A model generated the notes under the pieces. That model saw only the letters and a program-made list of their open reading frames with translations. It was not told the DNA's origin and did not search any database. From Magnetovibrio sp. (GTDB lineage Bacteria; Pseudomonadota; Alphaproteobacteria; Rhodospirillales; Casp-alpha2), in contig JAPPPF010000063.1 in NCBI GenBank assembly GCA_028817665.1, forward strand, positions 1 to 32,669: a DNA stretch of 32,669 nt, in the 5' to 3' direction. Position numbers and translations under genes: made by a program. Below are positions 1 through 11,432 of this stretch, one piece after another. Numbering within the stretch: the first letter of the stretch is position 1; each line of letters begins with the position of its first letter.

Positions 1-2114
<2,114 letters not shown>

Positions 2115-2134
2115 ACTTCTATATTCCTCTCGTG

Positions 2135-2186
2135 CGTACGTGCGTATTTCTCGCGTACGTCACCTCGGGCCCAATGCCACGAGGTG
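2135..2186 (-). promoter_or_regulatory. Tandem hairpins in the rpsO-pnp spacer (pnp leader)
   Basis: Two inverted repeats stand just ahead of pnp. CACCTCG (2161-2167) pairs perfectly with CGAGGTG (2180-2186). CGTACG (2135-2140) pairs with CGTACG (2154-2159), with a short inner CG pair and an A-rich loop. Neither is followed by a T-run on the minus strand, so they do not look like intrinsic terminators. In enterobacteria the rpsO-pnp spacer folds into a stem cut by RNase III, after which PNPase represses its own message. A similar role here is inference from position and structure. Confidence 0.5.
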
Positions 2187-2300
2187 AAGGGGCGAAATTT
2201 CAGTGATTCCGTCCCAGGGCCGCTCCTTGGATCCGGCCGGCCGAGCGCCGGCGGTGTTTCGGTCGCGGCAACACCGACGCCAAGGGCGCCGGCGGCGGCG

Positions 2301-2570
2301 TCAACGGCGCAGGTTGAGGCTCTTGATCAGGCTCTCATAGCGCGTGACGTCCTTCTTCTTGACGTAGTCAAGAAGCCGGCGGCGCTGGCCGACCATCATC
2401 AGCAGGCCGCGCCGGGAATGAAAATCCTTCTTATGGGTTTTCAGGTGTTCCGTCAGATTGGAAATGCGTTCCGTGAGGATCGCGACTTGGACCTCGGGTG
2501 AACCGGTGTCCCCGTCCTTTTGGGCGTACTCCTTGATGAGTTCGCCCTTGCGTTCGGCTGTAATCGACAT
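2301..2570 (-). CDS. rpsO: 30S ribosomal protein S15
   Basis: S15 binds 16S rRNA early in assembly of the small-subunit platform. From [17 protein letters not shown] to LNLRR the protein is 89 residues, the exact family length, with the conserved [11 protein letters not shown] and DFHSRRGLL segments. The ORF track starts 34 codons further upstream inside the truB end; I chose the ATG at 2570 because it fits the family and has GGAG six bases upstream. It lies 17 bases after the truB stop and ahead of pnp, the usual truB-rpsO-pnp arrangement. Confidence 0.98.
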   Translation of the reverse strand: MSITAERKGELIKEYAQKDGDTGSPEVQVAILTERISNLTEHLKTHKKDFHSRRGLLMMVGQRRRLLDYVKKKDVTRYESLIKSLNLRR

Positions 2571-2587
2571 CGTGTACTCCGCATTAC

Positions 2588-3514
2588 TCAAAGGTTCATG
2601 ACACGGACGGGGCGTATTTCCCCGCCGGCGATTCTTGCCAGAGCCACAAGCCTTCCCTCGGACATGGCGCACACGGTGTCGCCTTGCATGATGTCCTTGA
2701 AGGGGGACCGGCTGGCCACGGGCAGGACCGGGACGGTCTGACCGCGCTTGAGCCTCTGGGCCTCCTGGGCGGTCAGGGCCAGTGCCGGGATGTCGGCCAG
2801 CACGGTCTCGACCGGGAGCAGGGGGCTCGAATCGGGCGCAATATGCCCGAGCGATTCGATTTTATCCAGCGAAATCGCGTGATTTTCTTGAAACGGTCCG
2901 ACGGCGGTGCGCCGCAGCGAAACGACGTGCCCCACGGTTCCGGCGGCGCGCGCGATATCGCGGGCCAGGGCGCGCACGTAGGTGCCCTTGCCCGCCGTCA
3001 CCTCGAACGCCGCGTGATCGGCGTCCGGGGTCTCGACGAGCCGGATCTCGGCGATGCTCACGGTCCGCGCCGCGAGCTCCACCGGCACGTCCTTGCGGGC
3101 CAGTTCATAAGCGCGGCGTCCGTCCACCTTGATCGCCGAGAACACCGGCGGCACCTGCTCGATCTCGCCGGTGAAGCTGGACAGCAAGGCCTCGAGGCCG
3201 GCGCCGTCGGGGCGCGCGTCGCTGGTCTCTATGACCTCGCCCTCGCCGTCGTCGGTGCTCGTCGCCTGGCCCCAGCGGACAACGAACCGGTAGGTCTTCG
3301 CTCCGTCCATGGCGTAGGCGACGGTTTTCGTCGCCTCGCCGAAGGCGATGGGCAGGACGCCCGTGGCGGCCGGGTCCAGGGTGCCGCCATGGCCGGCCTT
3401 GGCCGCGTCGAAGGCGCGGCGGACACGGTTGACCGCGTCGCTGGAGCTGATACCGGCGGGCTTGTCGAGGTTGAGCCAGCCGTGCACCGGCCGGCCCTTC
3501 CGCCTACGACCCAT
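2588..3514 (-). CDS. truB: tRNA pseudouridine(55) synthase
   Basis: TruB isomerises U55 in the T-loop of tRNAs to pseudouridine. The 308-residue protein begins with [19 protein letters not shown] and carries the TruB motif [15 protein letters not shown], in which Asp47 is the catalytic nucleophile. A pseudouridine-binding segment ([10 protein letters not shown]) and a C-terminal PUA-like region (about residues 240-308) follow. The start codon overlaps the end of rbfA by 11 bases and the stop lies 17 bases before rpsO, so all three are probably translated from one message. Confidence 0.97.
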   Translation of the reverse strand: MGRRRKGRPVHGWLNLDKPAGISSSDAVNRVRRAFDAAKAGHGGTLDPAATGVLPIAFGEATKTVAYAMDGAKTYRFVVRWGQATSTDDGEGEVIETSDARPDGAGLEALLSSFTGEIEQVPPVFSAIKVDGRRAYELARKDVPVELAARTVSIAEIRLVETPDADHAAFEVTAGKGTYVRALARDIARAAGTVGHVVSLRRTAVGPFQENHAISLDKIESLGHIAPDSSPLLPVETVLADIPALALTAQEAQRLKRGQTVPVLPVASRSPFKDIMQGDTVCAMSEGRLVALARIAGGEIRPVRVMNL

Positions 3515-3917
3515 CGTCGGTCTCCGCCGCCGCCAAGTCCCGCGCCACCGCCGGATCGCGCAGCAGGCTGTCGATATGACCGGCGGTATCGAAGGTGGTG
3601 TCGGCGGCGAAGCCGATCTTCGGCGCGTGGCGGAGCTGAACCTTCTCGGCCAGGCGCCGGCGCAGATAGGGCGCCGCCCGGGACAGTCCCTCGATCACCT
3701 CGGCGACCCGGTCCGCGTCGCCGCCGAGCGGGATCACATAGGCCGTCGCGTTCTTCAAGTCGGGACTGACCCGGACTTCGGTGATGGTGATGGTCACGCC
3801 CTGAACCGCGGGGTCATGTACCTCGTCGCGCTCGAGCAGGCTGGCCAACGCGTGGCGCAATTCCTCACCGACCCGCAACTGGCGCTGGCTCGGGGCCTTG
3901 GTGCGGCCTTTGGACAT
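3504..3917 (-). CDS. rbfA: 30S ribosome-binding factor A
   Basis: RbfA is a small KH-fold maturation factor that binds the 30S subunit near the 5' end of 16S rRNA and is needed in late assembly and cold adaptation. From MSKGRTKAPSQRQLRVGEEL the protein is 137 residues, with the family segments ITITEVRVSPDLKNATAYV and LRHAPKIGFAADTTFD. The track's start 29 codons upstream lies inside the infB end; the ATG at 3917 has GGAG about seven bases upstream and fits the family. It follows infB by 61 bases and overlaps truB by 11, the usual infB-rbfA-truB order. Confidence 0.96.
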   Translation of the reverse strand: MSKGRTKAPSQRQLRVGEELRHALASLLERDEVHDPAVQGVTITITEVRVSPDLKNATAYVIPLGGDADRVAEVIEGLSRAAPYLRRRLAEKVQLRHAPKIGFAADTTFDTAGHIDSLLRDPAVARDLAAAETDDGS

Positions 3918-3978
3918 GCGAGACTCCGTGAAACGTCGGATTTCGTAGGCGCGGCGAAGATCGGGTCGGGTCGGCGGC

Positions 3979-6525
3979 TCAGAGCTCGCGCGCCACTTCC
4001 TCAACCTCGAAGCACTCGATCATGTCGCCAACCTGCAGATCCTGATAGTTGGCGAACGCCATGCCGCATTCGGTTCCCGACACCACTTCCTTGGCGTCGT
4101 CCTTGAAGCGCTTGAGCTGGCTCAGCTCGCCCTCGTGAATGACCACGTCGTCGCGGATCAAGCGGACCTTGGCGCCGCGACGGACCTGACCTTCGGTGAC
4201 GATGCAGCCGGCCACCTTGCCGACCTTCGAGACGTTGAACACCTCCTTGATCTCTGCATAGCCGAGGAAGGTCTCGCGGATCTCCGGCGCCAACATGCCC
4301 GACAACGCCTTCTTCAGGTCGTCGGTGACTTCATAGATGATCGAGTAATAGCGGATGTCGACTCCGTCGCGGCGCGCCATCTCGCGGGCTTCCGGGTTGG
4401 CGCGCACGTTGAAGGCGATGATCCAGGCGTCCGACGCCCGGGCCAGGGTGACGTCCGATTCATTGATCCCGCCGACCGCGGCGTGCAGGACCTGAACCCG
4501 GACCTCCTCGGTCGACATCTTTTCCAGGGCGCCGCAGATCGCTTCCATGGAGCCGTGAACGTCGCATTTGACGACCACCGGCAGGTTCTCGGCATCGCCC
4601 TCCTTGATCTTCTCGAACATCTGCTCGAGGGTGCCGCGCGCCATGGCGTTGACGTTCGCGTCCTTCTGGCGGCGCCGGCGGAACTCGCTGACTTCGCGGG
4701 CCCTGGCGTCGTTCTCGACGACGTTGACCTCGTCGCCGGCTTCCGGCGTGCCGTTCAGGCCGAGCACCTCGACCGGCACCGAGGGACCGGCGCTCTCGAC
4801 GCTCTGGCCGTGCGCGTCGAACATCGCCCGGACCCGGCCCGACTCGCTGCCGGCGACGAAGATGTCCCCGACCTTGAGGGTGCCGCGCTGGACGAGCACG
4901 GTGGAAACCGAGCCGCGGCCCTGTTCCATCTTCGATTCGACGACCACGCCCTCGGCCAGGCGGTCGGGGTTGGCCTTGAGTTCCAATAGTTCCGCCTGCA
5001 GGGTGATCGCTTCCTCGAGCTTGTCGAGGTTTGTCTTCTTCAGCGCCGACACCTCGATCGCCTGAACGTCGCCGCCGACATCCTCGACCTGGACGTCGTG
5101 CTGCAGCAATTCGGTGCGCACCCGGTTGGCGTCGGCGTCGGGCTTGTCGATCTTGTTGATGGCGACGATGATCGGCACCTCGGCGGCCTTGGCGTGATGA
5201 ATGGCCTCGATGGTCTGCGGCATGATGCCGTCGTCGGCGGCGACGCAGAGCACGACGATGTCGGTGACGCTGGCGCCGCGGGCCCGCATCTCGGTGAACG
5301 CGGCGTGGCCCGGCGTATCGATGAAGGTGATCCGGTCCCCGGCCGAGGATTCGACCTGATAGGCGCCGATGTGCTGGGTGATGCCGCCGGCTTCGTGGCC
5401 GGCCACGTCGGTTTCGCGAAGCGCGTCGAGGAGCGAGGTCTTGCCGTGGTCGACGTGGCCCATGACGGTGACGACGGGGGCGCGGGACTCCATCAGGGCT
5501 TCGTCATCCTCGTCGCCCTTGAGGCCGATCTCCACGTCCGCCTCGGAGACACGTTTGATCTTGTGGCCGAACTCGGTGACGATCAGCTCCGCCGTGTCGG
5601 CGTCGATGGTCTGCGTCGCGGTGACCATCACGTCCATGGCCATCAGCGCCTTGATCACGGCGGCGGCGCGGGTCGCCATGCGGTTGGCGAGCTCCTGAAC
5701 GGTGATCGCCTCGGGCACCACCACCTCGCGGACGACCGTGTGTCCCTCGATCCGGCTCTGTTGGCTCTTCTGGCGCTCGCGCTCGAGCTTGCGCTTGTAC
5801 TGGGCGACGCTGCGCTGGCGCTCTTCCTGTTCTTCCAGCGCCTCGGAAATGGTCAACTTGCCGGGCCGGCGCTTCGGCTCGCCGCGCCGCGACGGCGTCG
5901 GGCGGCGCTCGCCACGGGAGCTTTTCTTGCCGCGGGTCCGGGCGTCTCCTTCGTCGCCCTCGTCCCGGCCCGGACGGCCCGGACGGGCGCGCGGCTTCGC
6001 CGTATCCGGCGGCGGCGCCTCGGCGGCGGGGTCGGCTTCCGCAACGACTTCCTCGGATTCCAGTTCCGGTTCCGGCTCGGCCCTCTGCTTCTCGGCCTCG
6101 CGCGCCGCCGCCTCGCGGGCCTCGGCCTCGCGCTGCGCCGCTTCCTCGCGCTCGATCTTGAATTTCTCGGCCTCGCCTAGGGCGCGCTGCCGGGCCGCCT
6201 TTTCTTCTTCCGTAAGAACCCGGGCGGGCTTCGCTTCGGCGGCCTCCTCGACGGCCGCATCAGCGGGTTCCGGCGCTTCCGCGGGCGTCTCGACCGCGGG
6301 CTCCGCCGGTTCGGGCGCGGCTCCGCCCTTGACCTCGGCCATGCGGCCGCCGGAGTCGAGAGCAAAGGTCCGCTTCGTCCGGCGCTCGACCGCAACCATC
6401 TTGGAGCGGCCGTGGGAGAAGTTCTGACGCACCTGGCCCGACTCGACGGTCTTTTTGAGCTCGAGCTTACCTGGCCGGGAAAGGCTGAGTTTCGAGCCTT
6501 TGTTCTTTTCCGTGGTCTCGGTCAT
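3979..6525 (-). CDS. infB: Translation initiation factor IF-2
   Basis: IF-2 is the GTPase that brings initiator tRNA to the 30S subunit and promotes 50S joining. The protein is 848 residues. Residues 1-60 carry a short basic leader. Residues 65-260 are a low-complexity Ala/Glu/Pro/Arg-rich linker with a predicted coiled-coil stretch near 105-150. The conserved IF2_N domain is at about 270-320. The G domain follows with GHVDHGKT (356-363), DTPGH (403-407) and NKID (457-460), then domains II-IV. It lies 76 bases after the ylxR-like gene in the nusA operon. The ATG at 6525 has only a weak Shine-Dalgarno match. Confidence 0.98.
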   Translation of the reverse strand: MTETTEKNKGSKLSLSRPGKLELKKTVESGQVRQNFSHGRSKMVAVERRTKRTFALDSGGRMAEVKGGAAPEPAEPAVETPAEAPEPADAAVEEAAEAKPARVLTEEEKAARQRALGEAEKFKIEREEAAQREAEAREAAAREAEKQRAEPEPELESEEVVAEADPAAEAPPPDTAKPRARPGRPGRDEGDEGDARTRGKKSSRGERRPTPSRRGEPKRRPGKLTISEALEEQEERQRSVAQYKRKLERERQKSQQSRIEGHTVVREVVVPEAITVQELANRMATRAAAVIKALMAMDVMVTATQTIDADTAELIVTEFGHKIKRVSEADVEIGLKGDEDDEALMESRAPVVTVMGHVDHGKTSLLDALRETDVAGHEAGGITQHIGAYQVESSAGDRITFIDTPGHAAFTEMRARGASVTDIVVLCVAADDGIMPQTIEAIHHAKAAEVPIIVAINKIDKPDADANRVRTELLQHDVQVEDVGGDVQAIEVSALKKTNLDKLEEAITLQAELLELKANPDRLAEGVVVESKMEQGRGSVSTVLVQRGTLKVGDIFVAGSESGRVRAMFDAHGQSVESAGPSVPVEVLGLNGTPEAGDEVNVVENDARAREVSEFRRRRQKDANVNAMARGTLEQMFEKIKEGDAENLPVVVKCDVHGSMEAICGALEKMSTEEVRVQVLHAAVGGINESDVTLARASDAWIIAFNVRANPEAREMARRDGVDIRYYSIIYEVTDDLKKALSGMLAPEIRETFLGYAEIKEVFNVSKVGKVAGCIVTEGQVRRGAKVRLIRDDVVIHEGELSQLKRFKDDAKEVVSGTECGMAFANYQDLQVGDMIECFEVEEVAREL

Positions 6526-6574
6526 CTACTTCGTTCCAATCCTTGGCCCTGTGAGCCGTTCATCTAGTCATTCC

Positions 6575-6592
6575 GCCGGGCACGGGCCCGGC
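6575..6592 (-). other. GC-rich hairpin between the ylxR-like gene and infB
   Basis: GCCGGGC (6575-6581) and GCCCGGC (6586-6592) form a perfect seven-pair stem with a four-base loop in the 76-base spacer. On the transcribed minus strand no T-run follows, so it is unlikely to terminate; it may be a processing or stability element. Read on the plus strand it is followed by TTTCTT, but no plus-strand gene ends here. Confidence 0.4.
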
Positions 6593-6601
6593 TTTCTTCC
6601 C

Positions 6602-7213
6602 TCAGGCGGTGGCCTCGCCCCCGCGCAACCCCGCAAATCGCCGCAATTCACGCAGCAGCCGGTCGGCCATTCGCCCGGCGGAGACGAAGACGTGAACGAC
6701 CCGTTCACGCCCCAGGGTCTGGCCCAATTCATCGGCCGACAGCGCCGCCGCGACCGGCGCTTCGGGCGCCAACGCCGCGATCTTGCGCCGCGCCCCCTCG
6801 GCACCATCGACGGCGGTCACCAGAAGCCCCTCGCCGCCGGATTCCAAACACCGCCGGACTTCGTCGAAACCCGCGGTCACCAGCCCAGCGCGGCGTGCCA
6901 TCCTCAACAGCTCGAGGCAGCGCCGCGCGAGCAGCGCCTCGACCCGCGCCGCCAAGGCCGGATCGACGTCGACCTTTTGCCGAGCCCGTTTGGCGAAAAG
7001 GTTCTTGGCGCAGGCTGTATGTAACATATCGCGTTCGGCGCTCAACCATAAACCACGACCCGGAAGCTTCTCCTCCAGGTCGGGAACGATTTCCGAATTT
7101 GGGCCGACAACAAATCGCAACATGTTTTCCTTCGATTTCTGAACGCCGGAAACGATGCAGGTCCGGGTTACCGGAGTTTCGGAATCGGCGCGTTCCTTTT
7201 GATTCCGCTGCAT
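6602..7213 (-). CDS. YlxR (DUF448) / L7Ae-like RNA-binding fusion protein
   Basis: This is a 203-residue RNA-binding protein. The N-terminal half (about residues 14-90) is a YlxR domain, with RTCIVSGVQKSKENMLRF and the signature PGRGLWLS. The C-terminal half (about 105-195) resembles the L7Ae/L30e fold (LELLRMARRAGLVTAGFDEV). YlxR of Gram-positive bacteria is reported to bind the RNase P RNA (RnpM); whether this version does is unknown. I start it at the ATG at 7213 (MQRNQKERADSE), which has GGGAG seven bases upstream; the track's start lies inside the nusA tail. It sits 13 bases after nusA and before infB, the conserved position of the family. Confidence 0.9.
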   Translation of the reverse strand: MQRNQKERADSETPVTRTCIVSGVQKSKENMLRFVVGPNSEIVPDLEEKLPGRGLWLSAERDMLHTACAKNLFAKRARQKVDVDPALAARVEALLARRCLELLRMARRAGLVTAGFDEVRRCLESGGEGLLVTAVDGAEGARRKIAALAPEAPVAAALSADELGQTLGRERVVHVFVSAGRMADRLLRELRRFAGLRGGEATA

Positions 7214-7226
7214 CGCCGGTCTCCCA

Positions 7227-8864
7227 TCAATCGTCTTTGGCCTCCGTCGGTTCCGCCGCCGCACCGCCATCGGCGGCTTCCGCGGCCGGTTCTTCCGCCG
7301 CGGCTTCGGCGGCCTCGCCCTCGCCGGTCGCCTCATCGTCGGCGAACCAATGCGCCCGGGCGGCCATGATGATGGCGTTCGCGGCGTCGAGGGTCAGGTT
7401 CTCCCCCTCGGCCAGCTCGAGCAGTTCGTCGCCGGCCAGGTCGGCGAGGTCGTCGCGGGTCTTGACCCCGTTTTGACCGAGCACCACCAGCATCGATGGC
7501 GTGACACCCTCGACCGACGCCAGATCGTCATCGACGCCCAGCTCGACCCGTTGGCGATTGAGTTCCTCGTCCCGAGCCTCCAGGAAATTGCGGGCGCGGA
7601 CACGAAGCTCCTCGGCCACATCTTCGTCGAACCCTTCGATCATGAGCAGGTCGTCGATCGGCACGAAGGCGACCTCCTCGATCGAGGAAAAGCCCTCGGT
7701 GACCAGGAGGTGGGCGATGACGTCGTCGACATCGAGGGCCTCGGCGAACATCACCGAACGGTCCTGGAACTCCTTCTGACGGCGTTCCGATTCCTCGGCC
7801 TCGGTGAGGATGTCGATATCCCAGCCGGACAGCTGCGACGCCAGCCGGACATTCTGGCCGCGCCGGCCGATGGCCAGGCTCAGTTGATCGTCGGGGACGA
7901 CGACCTCGATCTTGTTCTTGTCCTCGTCGAGCACGACCTTGGCGACCTCCGCCGGCGCCAGGCCGTTGACGATGAAGGTCGCCGGGTCCGGCGACCACTG
8001 GATGATGTCGATCTTCTCGCCCTGCAGTTCGCCGACCACGGCCTGCACCCGCGAACCGCGCATGCCGATGCAGGGGCCGACGGGGTCGATGCTGGAATCG
8101 TGGGACAGCACCGCGATCTTGGCGCGCGATCCGGGATCGCGGGCCACCGACTTGATCTCGATGATGCCGTCGTAGATCTCGGGAACCTCCTGGGCGAACA
8201 GCGCCGCCATGTATTGCGGATGGGTCCGCGACAGGAAAATCTGCGGGCCGCGCGTTTCCTCGCGGACATCGACGATGTAGGCGCGGACCCGGTCACCATT
8301 GTTGAAGTGTTCGCGCGGGATGCATTCGTCGCGGCGCAAGAGCGCCTCCGCGCGTCCCAGGTCGACGACGACGTTGCCGTACTCGATCCGCTTGACCAGG
8401 CCGTTGACGACCTCGCCGATGCGGTCCTTGTACTCGTCGTACTGGCGGGTGCGCTCGGCCTCGCGGACCTTCTGGACGATGACCTGCTTCGCCGTCTGCG
8501 CCGCGATGCGGCCGAAATCGATCGGCGGCAGGGGATCGACCAGGAACTCACCCGGCTGGGCGTCCGGCTTCTTGCGCTGCGCCGAAGCCAGGTCCACCTG
8601 GGTGATCTCGTTCTCGATCAGCTCCGGATCCTCCATCACTTCGACATAGCGGGCCAGCGTGATGGCACCGGAACTGCGGTCGATGTGGGCGCGAATGTCA
8701 TGTTCGTGGCCATACTTCGAACGGCCGGCCTTTTGAATGGCCTGTTCCATGGCCTCGAGCACCTCGTCGCGCTCGATGCCCTTGTCGCGGGCCACGGTTT
8801 CCGCCACCTGGAGGAGTTCGGGCCGGGAGTTGAAAGCTTCCGTGTTCGCTGCAGCTTCGCTCAT
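7227..8864 (-). CDS. nusA: Transcription termination/antitermination factor NusA
   Basis: NusA binds RNA polymerase and controls pausing, intrinsic termination and rRNA antitermination. The 545-residue protein has the N-terminal polymerase-binding domain (about 10-130), an S1 domain (about 135-200, GEVVNGLVKRIEYGNVVVDL), two KH domains (GPCIGMRGSRVQAVV; LAIGRRGQNVRLASQ), and two acidic-repeat helix-hairpin-helix modules (about 365-500). An Ala/Glu/Asp-rich tail follows. The start codon overlaps the rimP stop as ATGA, indicating translational coupling. NusA commonly regulates its own operon; see the rimP leader. Confidence 0.98.
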   Translation of the reverse strand: MSEAAANTEAFNSRPELLQVAETVARDKGIERDEVLEAMEQAIQKAGRSKYGHEHDIRAHIDRSSGAITLARYVEVMEDPELIENEITQVDLASAQRKKPDAQPGEFLVDPLPPIDFGRIAAQTAKQVIVQKVREAERTRQYDEYKDRIGEVVNGLVKRIEYGNVVVDLGRAEALLRRDECIPREHFNNGDRVRAYIVDVREETRGPQIFLSRTHPQYMAALFAQEVPEIYDGIIEIKSVARDPGSRAKIAVLSHDSSIDPVGPCIGMRGSRVQAVVGELQGEKIDIIQWSPDPATFIVNGLAPAEVAKVVLDEDKNKIEVVVPDDQLSLAIGRRGQNVRLASQLSGWDIDILTEAEESERRQKEFQDRSVMFAEALDVDDVIAHLLVTEGFSSIEEVAFVPIDDLLMIEGFDEDVAEELRVRARNFLEARDEELNRQRVELGVDDDLASVEGVTPSMLVVLGQNGVKTRDDLADLAGDELLELAEGENLTLDAANAIIMAARAHWFADDEATGEGEAAEAAAEEPAAEAADGGAAAEPTEAKDD

Positions 8865-9373
8865 TGCTTTTCCTGTCCTTCTGCCGCCGCCAACAGTTCG
8901 TCGGTGACCAGCAGCTTGGCGCGGCGCACGTCGGGATAGGGAATCGCCATATCCTGGCCGTCCACCGCAATCATGACCGTTTCGCCGTCGATACCGCCGA
9001 GCCGTCCGCGGAACCGCTTCCGGCCGTCACGCGCCTGTTCGGTTTCGATGCGCGCCTCGAATCCCGCGAAGCGTTCGAAGTCCCGAAGCTTGACGAGCGG
9101 CCGATCGAGCCCGGGCGCACTCACTGCAAGCGTGTAGGCGTCCGGCAGCGGGTCGTCCACGTCGAGAATGGCGGAAACGGCGCGGCTGATGGCGGCACAA
9201 TCGTCAACCGTCATCGTATTGCCCTCGGCCGGTTCGGCCATGATCTGAAGCCGGGGATTGTGTTTCCCGGAAAGCTGAACCCGGACGATGTCGAACCCCA
9301 GTTCGCTCACCGTCGGCTCGATGATCTCTTCGATCCGCTTCTCCAGATGCAAGGCCGAGCCTCCGTTACGCAT
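8861..9373 (-). CDS. rimP: Ribosome maturation factor RimP
   Basis: RimP assists early 30S assembly. From MRNGGSALHLEKRIEEIIEP the protein is 170 residues. It contains the family segments ELGFDIVRVQLSG, TVDDCAAISRAVSAILDV and YTLAVSAPGLDRPLVKLRDFERF, then an Sm-like C-terminal domain. The ORF track extends 93 codons upstream through the leader and its terminator; that extension has no family similarity I recognise, and the ATG at 9373 is the family start. It is the first gene of the rimP-nusA-ylxR-infB-rbfA-truB-rpsO-pnp series and ends overlapping nusA by four bases. Confidence 0.96.
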   Translation of the reverse strand: MRNGGSALHLEKRIEEIIEPTVSELGFDIVRVQLSGKHNPRLQIMAEPAEGNTMTVDDCAAISRAVSAILDVDDPLPDAYTLAVSAPGLDRPLVKLRDFERFAGFEARIETEQARDGRKRFRGRLGGIDGETVMIAVDGQDMAIPYPDVRRAKLLVTDELLAAAEGQEKQ

Positions 9374-9425
9374 CCGCCGTTTCCGGCGCCGCCCTGGATG
9401 GTCTTCGAAATTGATGACCGGTAAC

Positions 9426-9450
9426 AAAAAAGGCGGGCCGCTGGCCCACC
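9426..9450 (-). terminator. Intrinsic terminator between trmB and rimP
   Basis: On the minus strand GGTGGGCC, loop AGC and GGCCCGCC form an eight-pair stem (one G-T pair) followed immediately by TTTTTT. It is 123 bases beyond the trmB stop and 52 bases before the rimP start. It may end the metK-trmB message. Because the only promoter-like sequence I see for rimP lies upstream of it, it may instead act as an attenuator in the rimP leader. Confidence 0.8.
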
Positions 9451-9459
9451 CCATCAATT

Positions 9460-9509
9460 CCGCATCCGTGGCGGTATCAACGAGTGCATCAAGTTCAAGT
9501 ACGATGCGG
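9460..9509 (-). other. Long-loop hairpin in the rimP leader
   Basis: Minus-strand CCGCATC (9503-9509) is complementary over seven bases to GATGCGG (9460-9466), closing a 36-base loop. It begins about where the putative rimP promoter would start transcription and ends ten bases before the intrinsic terminator. It could form part of an attenuation switch, which is inference. Confidence 0.35.
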
Positions 9510-9514
9510 GGCCT

Positions 9515-9543
9515 GATATATACCCAGCGGCGCACCTTGGCAA
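9515..9543 (-). promoter_or_regulatory. Putative sigma-70-type promoter of the rimP-nusA operon
   Basis: TTGCCA (-35) and TATATC (-10) on the minus strand are separated by exactly 17 bases, just downstream of the trmB stop. Transcription would start near 9508 and pass the long-loop hairpin and the intrinsic terminator before reaching rimP, giving a leader of about 135 bases. No comparable -35/-10 pair is visible in the 52 bases between the terminator and rimP. Confidence 0.5.
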
Positions 9544-9573
9544 GGGGTTCGCCGACCGCGGGCCGGCCTTCGA

Positions 9574-10260
9574 TCAACGGCGGCGAAAGTTGAGATAGAC
9601 GGGGGCGCGGCCGTCGGCCCGCGCCTTCCCCTCGTATCGGGTCTCGATCCAATCGTCCGGCGCCTCGCGCCAGTCTGCCGGCGACGCCGCTGTCCAGTGG
9701 AAATCACCCTGCCGCAGGACGCGTTCCAGCGTCCACGAAGCGAACTCCGGGTGGTCTGTGGCGAACCGGAATTCGGCGTCCGGCCGCAGCAGTCGTGCGA
9801 ACTCGGAAAGGTTTTCGGCGACCGTCAGGCGGCGGTTGTGATGGCGGACTTTCGGCCAGGGATCGCTGTAGAGAACGTAGAGCCGCCCCAGACAGGCGTC
9901 CGGCAGCTCGCTCAGGAGAAGGCGGGCGTCGTCGTCGAAAACGCGGATATTCCGCAGACCCATGTCCTCGATCTGGGCGAGCAGCGCGGCAACGCCGTTG
10001 ACGAAGGGCTCGCAGCCGACGAACCCGATACCGGGATGGCGGACAGCCTGACCGGCCAGGTGCTCGCCGGCGCCGAATCCGATTTCCATCCAGATGTCGT
10101 CGACGGGCTCCGGGAACATGGCGCTGGGATCGCCGACGGCGGGGTCGGCGCGCAACCCAGGCAGCCGGTCCCGCATCAGGCGCTGGCGGCCGGGGCGCAG
10201 TTTCCGGCCGGTACGTCGGCCGTACCAGCGCGGGATCTCGCGAGACCGGGCGGCGGTCAA
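9574..10260 (-). CDS. trmB: tRNA (guanine(46)-N7)-methyltransferase
   Basis: TrmB uses SAM to methylate G46 in the tRNA variable loop. The C-terminal core is clear: a Rossmann SAM-binding motif [11 protein letters not shown], the catalytic region [17 protein letters not shown], and the closing segment [13 protein letters not shown]. The track's 323-residue ORF runs back through metK. The family N-terminus ([14 protein letters not shown]) begins just after a TTG at 10260 that overlaps the metK stop as TTGA, giving 228 residues, the usual length. I infer that TTG as the start by analogy with ATGA overlaps elsewhere in this window; the next in-frame ATG would delete conserved sequence. Position directly after metK, which makes its methyl donor, fits. 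Confidence 0.92.
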   Translation of the reverse strand: MTAARSREIPRWYGRRTGRKLRPGRQRLMRDRLPGLRADPAVGDPSAMFPEPVDDIWMEIGFGAGEHLAGQAVRHPGIGFVGCEPFVNGVAALLAQIEDMGLRNIRVFDDDARLLLSELPDACLGRLYVLYSDPWPKVRHHNRRLTVAENLSEFARLLRPDAEFRFATDHPEFASWTLERVLRQGDFHWTAASPADWREAPDDWIETRYEGKARADGRAPVYLNFRRR

Positions 10261-11432
10261 CTGGCGCCGAAGGCCGACTTCAAGCCTTCGACCAGGTCGG
10301 TCCGCTCCCACGAAAATCCGCCGTCGTCTTCCGGGCTCCGGCCGAAATGCCCATAGGCCGCGGTCCGCGCGTAGATGGGGCGGCTCAGTTCGAGGTGCTC
10401 GCGAATGCCGCGCGGCGACAAATCGACCATTTCCTGCAAGGTCCTCGAAATCCGGTCCTCGTCGGCCTGGCCGCTGCCGTTGGTGTCGATATAGACGGAC
10501 AGCGGCTTCGACACGCCGATGGCGTAGGCCAACTGGATGGTGCACTCATCAGCCAGTCCCGCGGCGACGACGTTCTTCGCCAAATACCGGGCGGCGTAAG
10601 CGGCGGAGCGGTCGACCTTGGTCGGGTCCTTGCCCGAAAAAGCGCCGCCGCCGTGCGGCGCGGCGCCGCCGTAGGTGTCGACGATGATCTTGCGGCCGGT
10701 CAGCCCGGCGTCGCTATCCGGCCCGCCGATCACGAAACGGCCGGTCGGGTTCACGTAGAACTCCGCCTCGTCGCACATCCAGCCCTCGGGCAGCACGTCG
10801 AGCACGAACGGCCGAACCATCTCGCGGACATCGTCCTGCGAGAGCTCTTCGGCGTGCTGCGTGGAAACGACCACCGAAGTGGCGCGGGACGGCTTGCCGT
10901 CGACGTATTCGAGTGTCACCTGGCTTTTCGAATCGGGTCCGATGCCCGGCAGTTTCCCGGCATGCCGGGACGCCGCCATGCGCTGCAGGATGTCGTGCGA
11001 GAACTGGATTGGCGCCGGCATCAGCGAGTCCGTCTCGGTGCAGGCATAGCCGAACATGATCCCCTGGTCGCCGGCGCCCTCGTCCTTGTTGCCCGCCGCA
11101 TCGACGCCCTGGGCGATATCGACGGACTGCAGATGAACGTGGACCTGGACCTCGTTGTCCTGCCAATGGAAGTTGTCCTGGTCGTAGCCGATGTCCTTGA
11201 TGGCTTCCCGGGCGACCCGCTCCAACTCCTCGTTGGGCACGTTCACCGAGCAACGGCTCTCGCCGGCGATCACGACCAGTCGTGTCGTCACCAGGGTTTC
11301 GACGCCGACGCGCGACGCCGGATCGGCGCTCAGGTATGTATCGACCACCGAGTCGGACACGCGGTCGCAGATCTTGTCCGGGTGACCCTCGGAAACTGAT
11401 TCACTGGTAAATAGGAAATTGCCCTTCTGCAA
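10257..11432 (-). CDS. metK: S-adenosylmethionine synthetase
   Basis: MetK makes SAM from methionine and ATP. The 391-residue protein has the N-terminal [17 protein letters not shown] motif (His17 is catalytic in the family), [12 protein letters not shown], and the phosphate-binding loop [16 protein letters not shown]. The start is a TTG. In frame upstream there is a TGA only six codons before it, with no ATG or GTG between, and GGAGG lies eight bases ahead of the TTG. An ATT directly before it is a less likely alternative. The gene is followed with a four-base overlap by trmB and preceded by a 216-base leader downstream of an XRE-type regulator gene. Confidence 0.97.
   Translation of the reverse strand: MQKGNFLFTSESVSEGHPDKICDRVSDSVVDTYLSADPASRVGVETLVTTRLVVIAGESRCSVNVPNEELERVAREAIKDIGYDQDNFHWQDNEVQVHVHLQSVDIAQGVDAAGNKDEGAGDQGIMFGYACTETDSLMPAPIQFSHDILQRMAASRHAGKLPGIGPDSKSQVTLEYVDGKPSRATSVVVSTQHAEELSQDDVREMVRPFVLDVLPEGWMCDEAEFYVNPTGRFVIGGPDSDAGLTGRKIIVDTYGGAAPHGGGAFSGKDPTKVDRSAAYAARYLAKNVVAAGLADECTIQLAYAIGVSKPLSVYIDTNGSGQADEDRISRTLQEMVDLSPRGIREHLELSRPIYARTAAYGHFGRSPEDDGGFSWERTDLVEGLKSAFGAS

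Noticed and set aside
6575-6600. Plus-strand reading of the GC-rich hairpin followed by TTTCTT as a terminator
   Set aside because: No plus-strand transcript is expected here, and on the transcribed minus strand no T-run follows.
9374-9652. 93-residue N-terminal extension of RimP in the ORF track
   Set aside because: It translates the leader, including the intrinsic terminator, and runs into trmB; RimP family sequence starts at 9373.
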